Source: an uncultured Solirubrobacterales bacterium (GTDB lineage Bacteria > Actinomycetota > Thermoleophilia > Solirubrobacterales > Solirubrobacteraceae). Taken from it: a stretch of DNA of 5,880 nt. Below are positions 5,420-5,880 of the stretch, piece after piece. The number at the start of each line of letters is the position of its first letter. The first letter of the stretch is position 1. The translations under genes were made by a program, and so were the position numbers. The notes beneath the pieces were generated by a model that ran no database searches, had not been told where the DNA came from, and saw only the letters and a program-made list of their open reading frames with translations. The stretch spans positions 1-5,880 of the forward strand of contig CAJBXY010000217.1 in assembly GCA_903959665.1 (NCBI GenBank). The letters are read 5' to 3'.

Positions 5420-5880
5420 GCGGCGCTGAGGGCTTCGCGCAGGCGCTTGGTGGAAGCTCGTTCAGCGCCGACAGGCTCGGGCTGCGGCTGAAGATTGGGC
5501 GCACCGAGATGCTCTTCAGCTCGGCAGCCGCCGGTGACTTCAGCGGCCCTTCCGACGCGGCGGCGACGGCGCTAGAGGCGCTGAGCGGGATTGGCCGGGA
5601 TCGTTGGGCGCAGGATCAGCAGCTCCACGGTTCGTGCGTGAACGTGATTAGAGCCGGCGATCCGATCGCGCCGTTCACGCGCCCCGCCGACGGTCAGGTA
5701 AGCGACCGAGACGACCTGCTCTGCGCCGTCAGGACGGCCGACTGCCTCGCCGTGCTGATCACCGGCCGCAGAGCGTTCGGCGCCGTTCACGCAGGCTGGC
5801 GCGGACTCGAGCAAGGCGTTATCGCGGCCGCCGTTGCCGCGCTTCGCGAGCTCGACGACGGGCCGATCAGCGCAGCGATC
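5416..5880 (+). CDS. pgeF: YfiH/PgeF family protein (Cu-oxidase_4 fold), N-terminal part cut by the right edge
   Basis: The first 155 residues are present of a family that usually has about 240. I translated this frame by hand from the GTG at 5416. Family motifs are QLHG (69-72), RTADCLAVLI (106-115) and GAVHAGWRG (122-130). They supply the metal-site residues His71, Cys110 and His125. Homologues have been described as multicopper-oxidase-like (polyphenol oxidase, human LACC1/FAMIN with purine nucleoside activities). E. coli YfiH (PgeF) is linked to removing mis-incorporated L-Ser from peptidoglycan precursors. Which activity applies here is not decidable. The start overlaps the upstream stop (GTG 5416-5418, TGA 5417-5419) behind a strong GGGAGG. 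The C-terminal part lies outside the window. Confidence 0.92.
   Translation, partial: MSGAEGFAQALGGSSFSADRLGLRLKIGRTEMLFSSAAAGDFSGPSDAAATALEALSGIGRDRWAQDQQLHGSCVNVIRAGDPIAPFTRPADGQVSDRDDLLCAVRTADCLAVLITGRRAFGAVHAGWRGLEQGVIAAAVAALRELDDGPISAAI

Noticed and set aside
5572..5814. 80-codon minus-strand frame inside the pgeF region
   Set aside because: The plus strand here encodes the QLHG, TADC and HAGWRG motifs of the YfiH family, so the opposite frame is a shadow.

Overview
The window is GC-rich, uses GTG and TTG starts alongside ATG, and is densely packed. Protein style suggests a high-GC actinobacterium, possibly of the Thermoleophilia (Solirubrobacter/Conexibacter-like). The clues are a short DUF389 protein with a one-domain N-terminus, a MurA with Asp in place of the catalytic Cys, and an HD-less CCA-type nucleotidyltransferase. 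The lineage is an inference from family resemblance, not a computed placement.

Layout. Positions 1-249 (minus strand) hold the N-terminal part of HisI, cut by the left edge. Positions 250-640 are a 391-base stretch with no convincing gene. It carries a perfect GAAC-ATAT-GTTC palindrome that looks like a LexA (SOS) box, a short hairpin, and a doubtful 87-codon minus-strand frame touching the hisI start. Positions 641-1582 (plus) encode a DUF389 membrane protein, followed 43 bases later by murA (1626-2927, plus). Facing murA tail to tail, 10 bases away, is a membrane-anchored PQQ-type beta-propeller gene (2938-4242, minus). Its start lies only 7 bases from the start of a divergent tRNA nucleotidyltransferase/poly(A) polymerase family gene (4250-5419, plus). 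That gene overlaps by GTGA the start of a YfiH/PgeF-family gene (5416 onward, plus), which runs off the right edge.

How the genes fit together. The content is mainly housekeeping: histidine biosynthesis (HisI), the first committed step of peptidoglycan synthesis (MurA), tRNA 3'-end processing or RNA tailing, and a multicopper-oxidase-like PgeF, whose E. coli homologue is linked to peptidoglycan fidelity. The DUF389 protein and the propeller are of unknown function. I see no mobile element, CRISPR array, RNA gene or obvious new system. The points most worth a second look are the LexA-like palindrome, the Cys-to-Asp MurA (predicted fosfomycin-insensitive), the 7-base divergent start pair, and the Glu-x-Asp catalytic motif of the nucleotidyltransferase.
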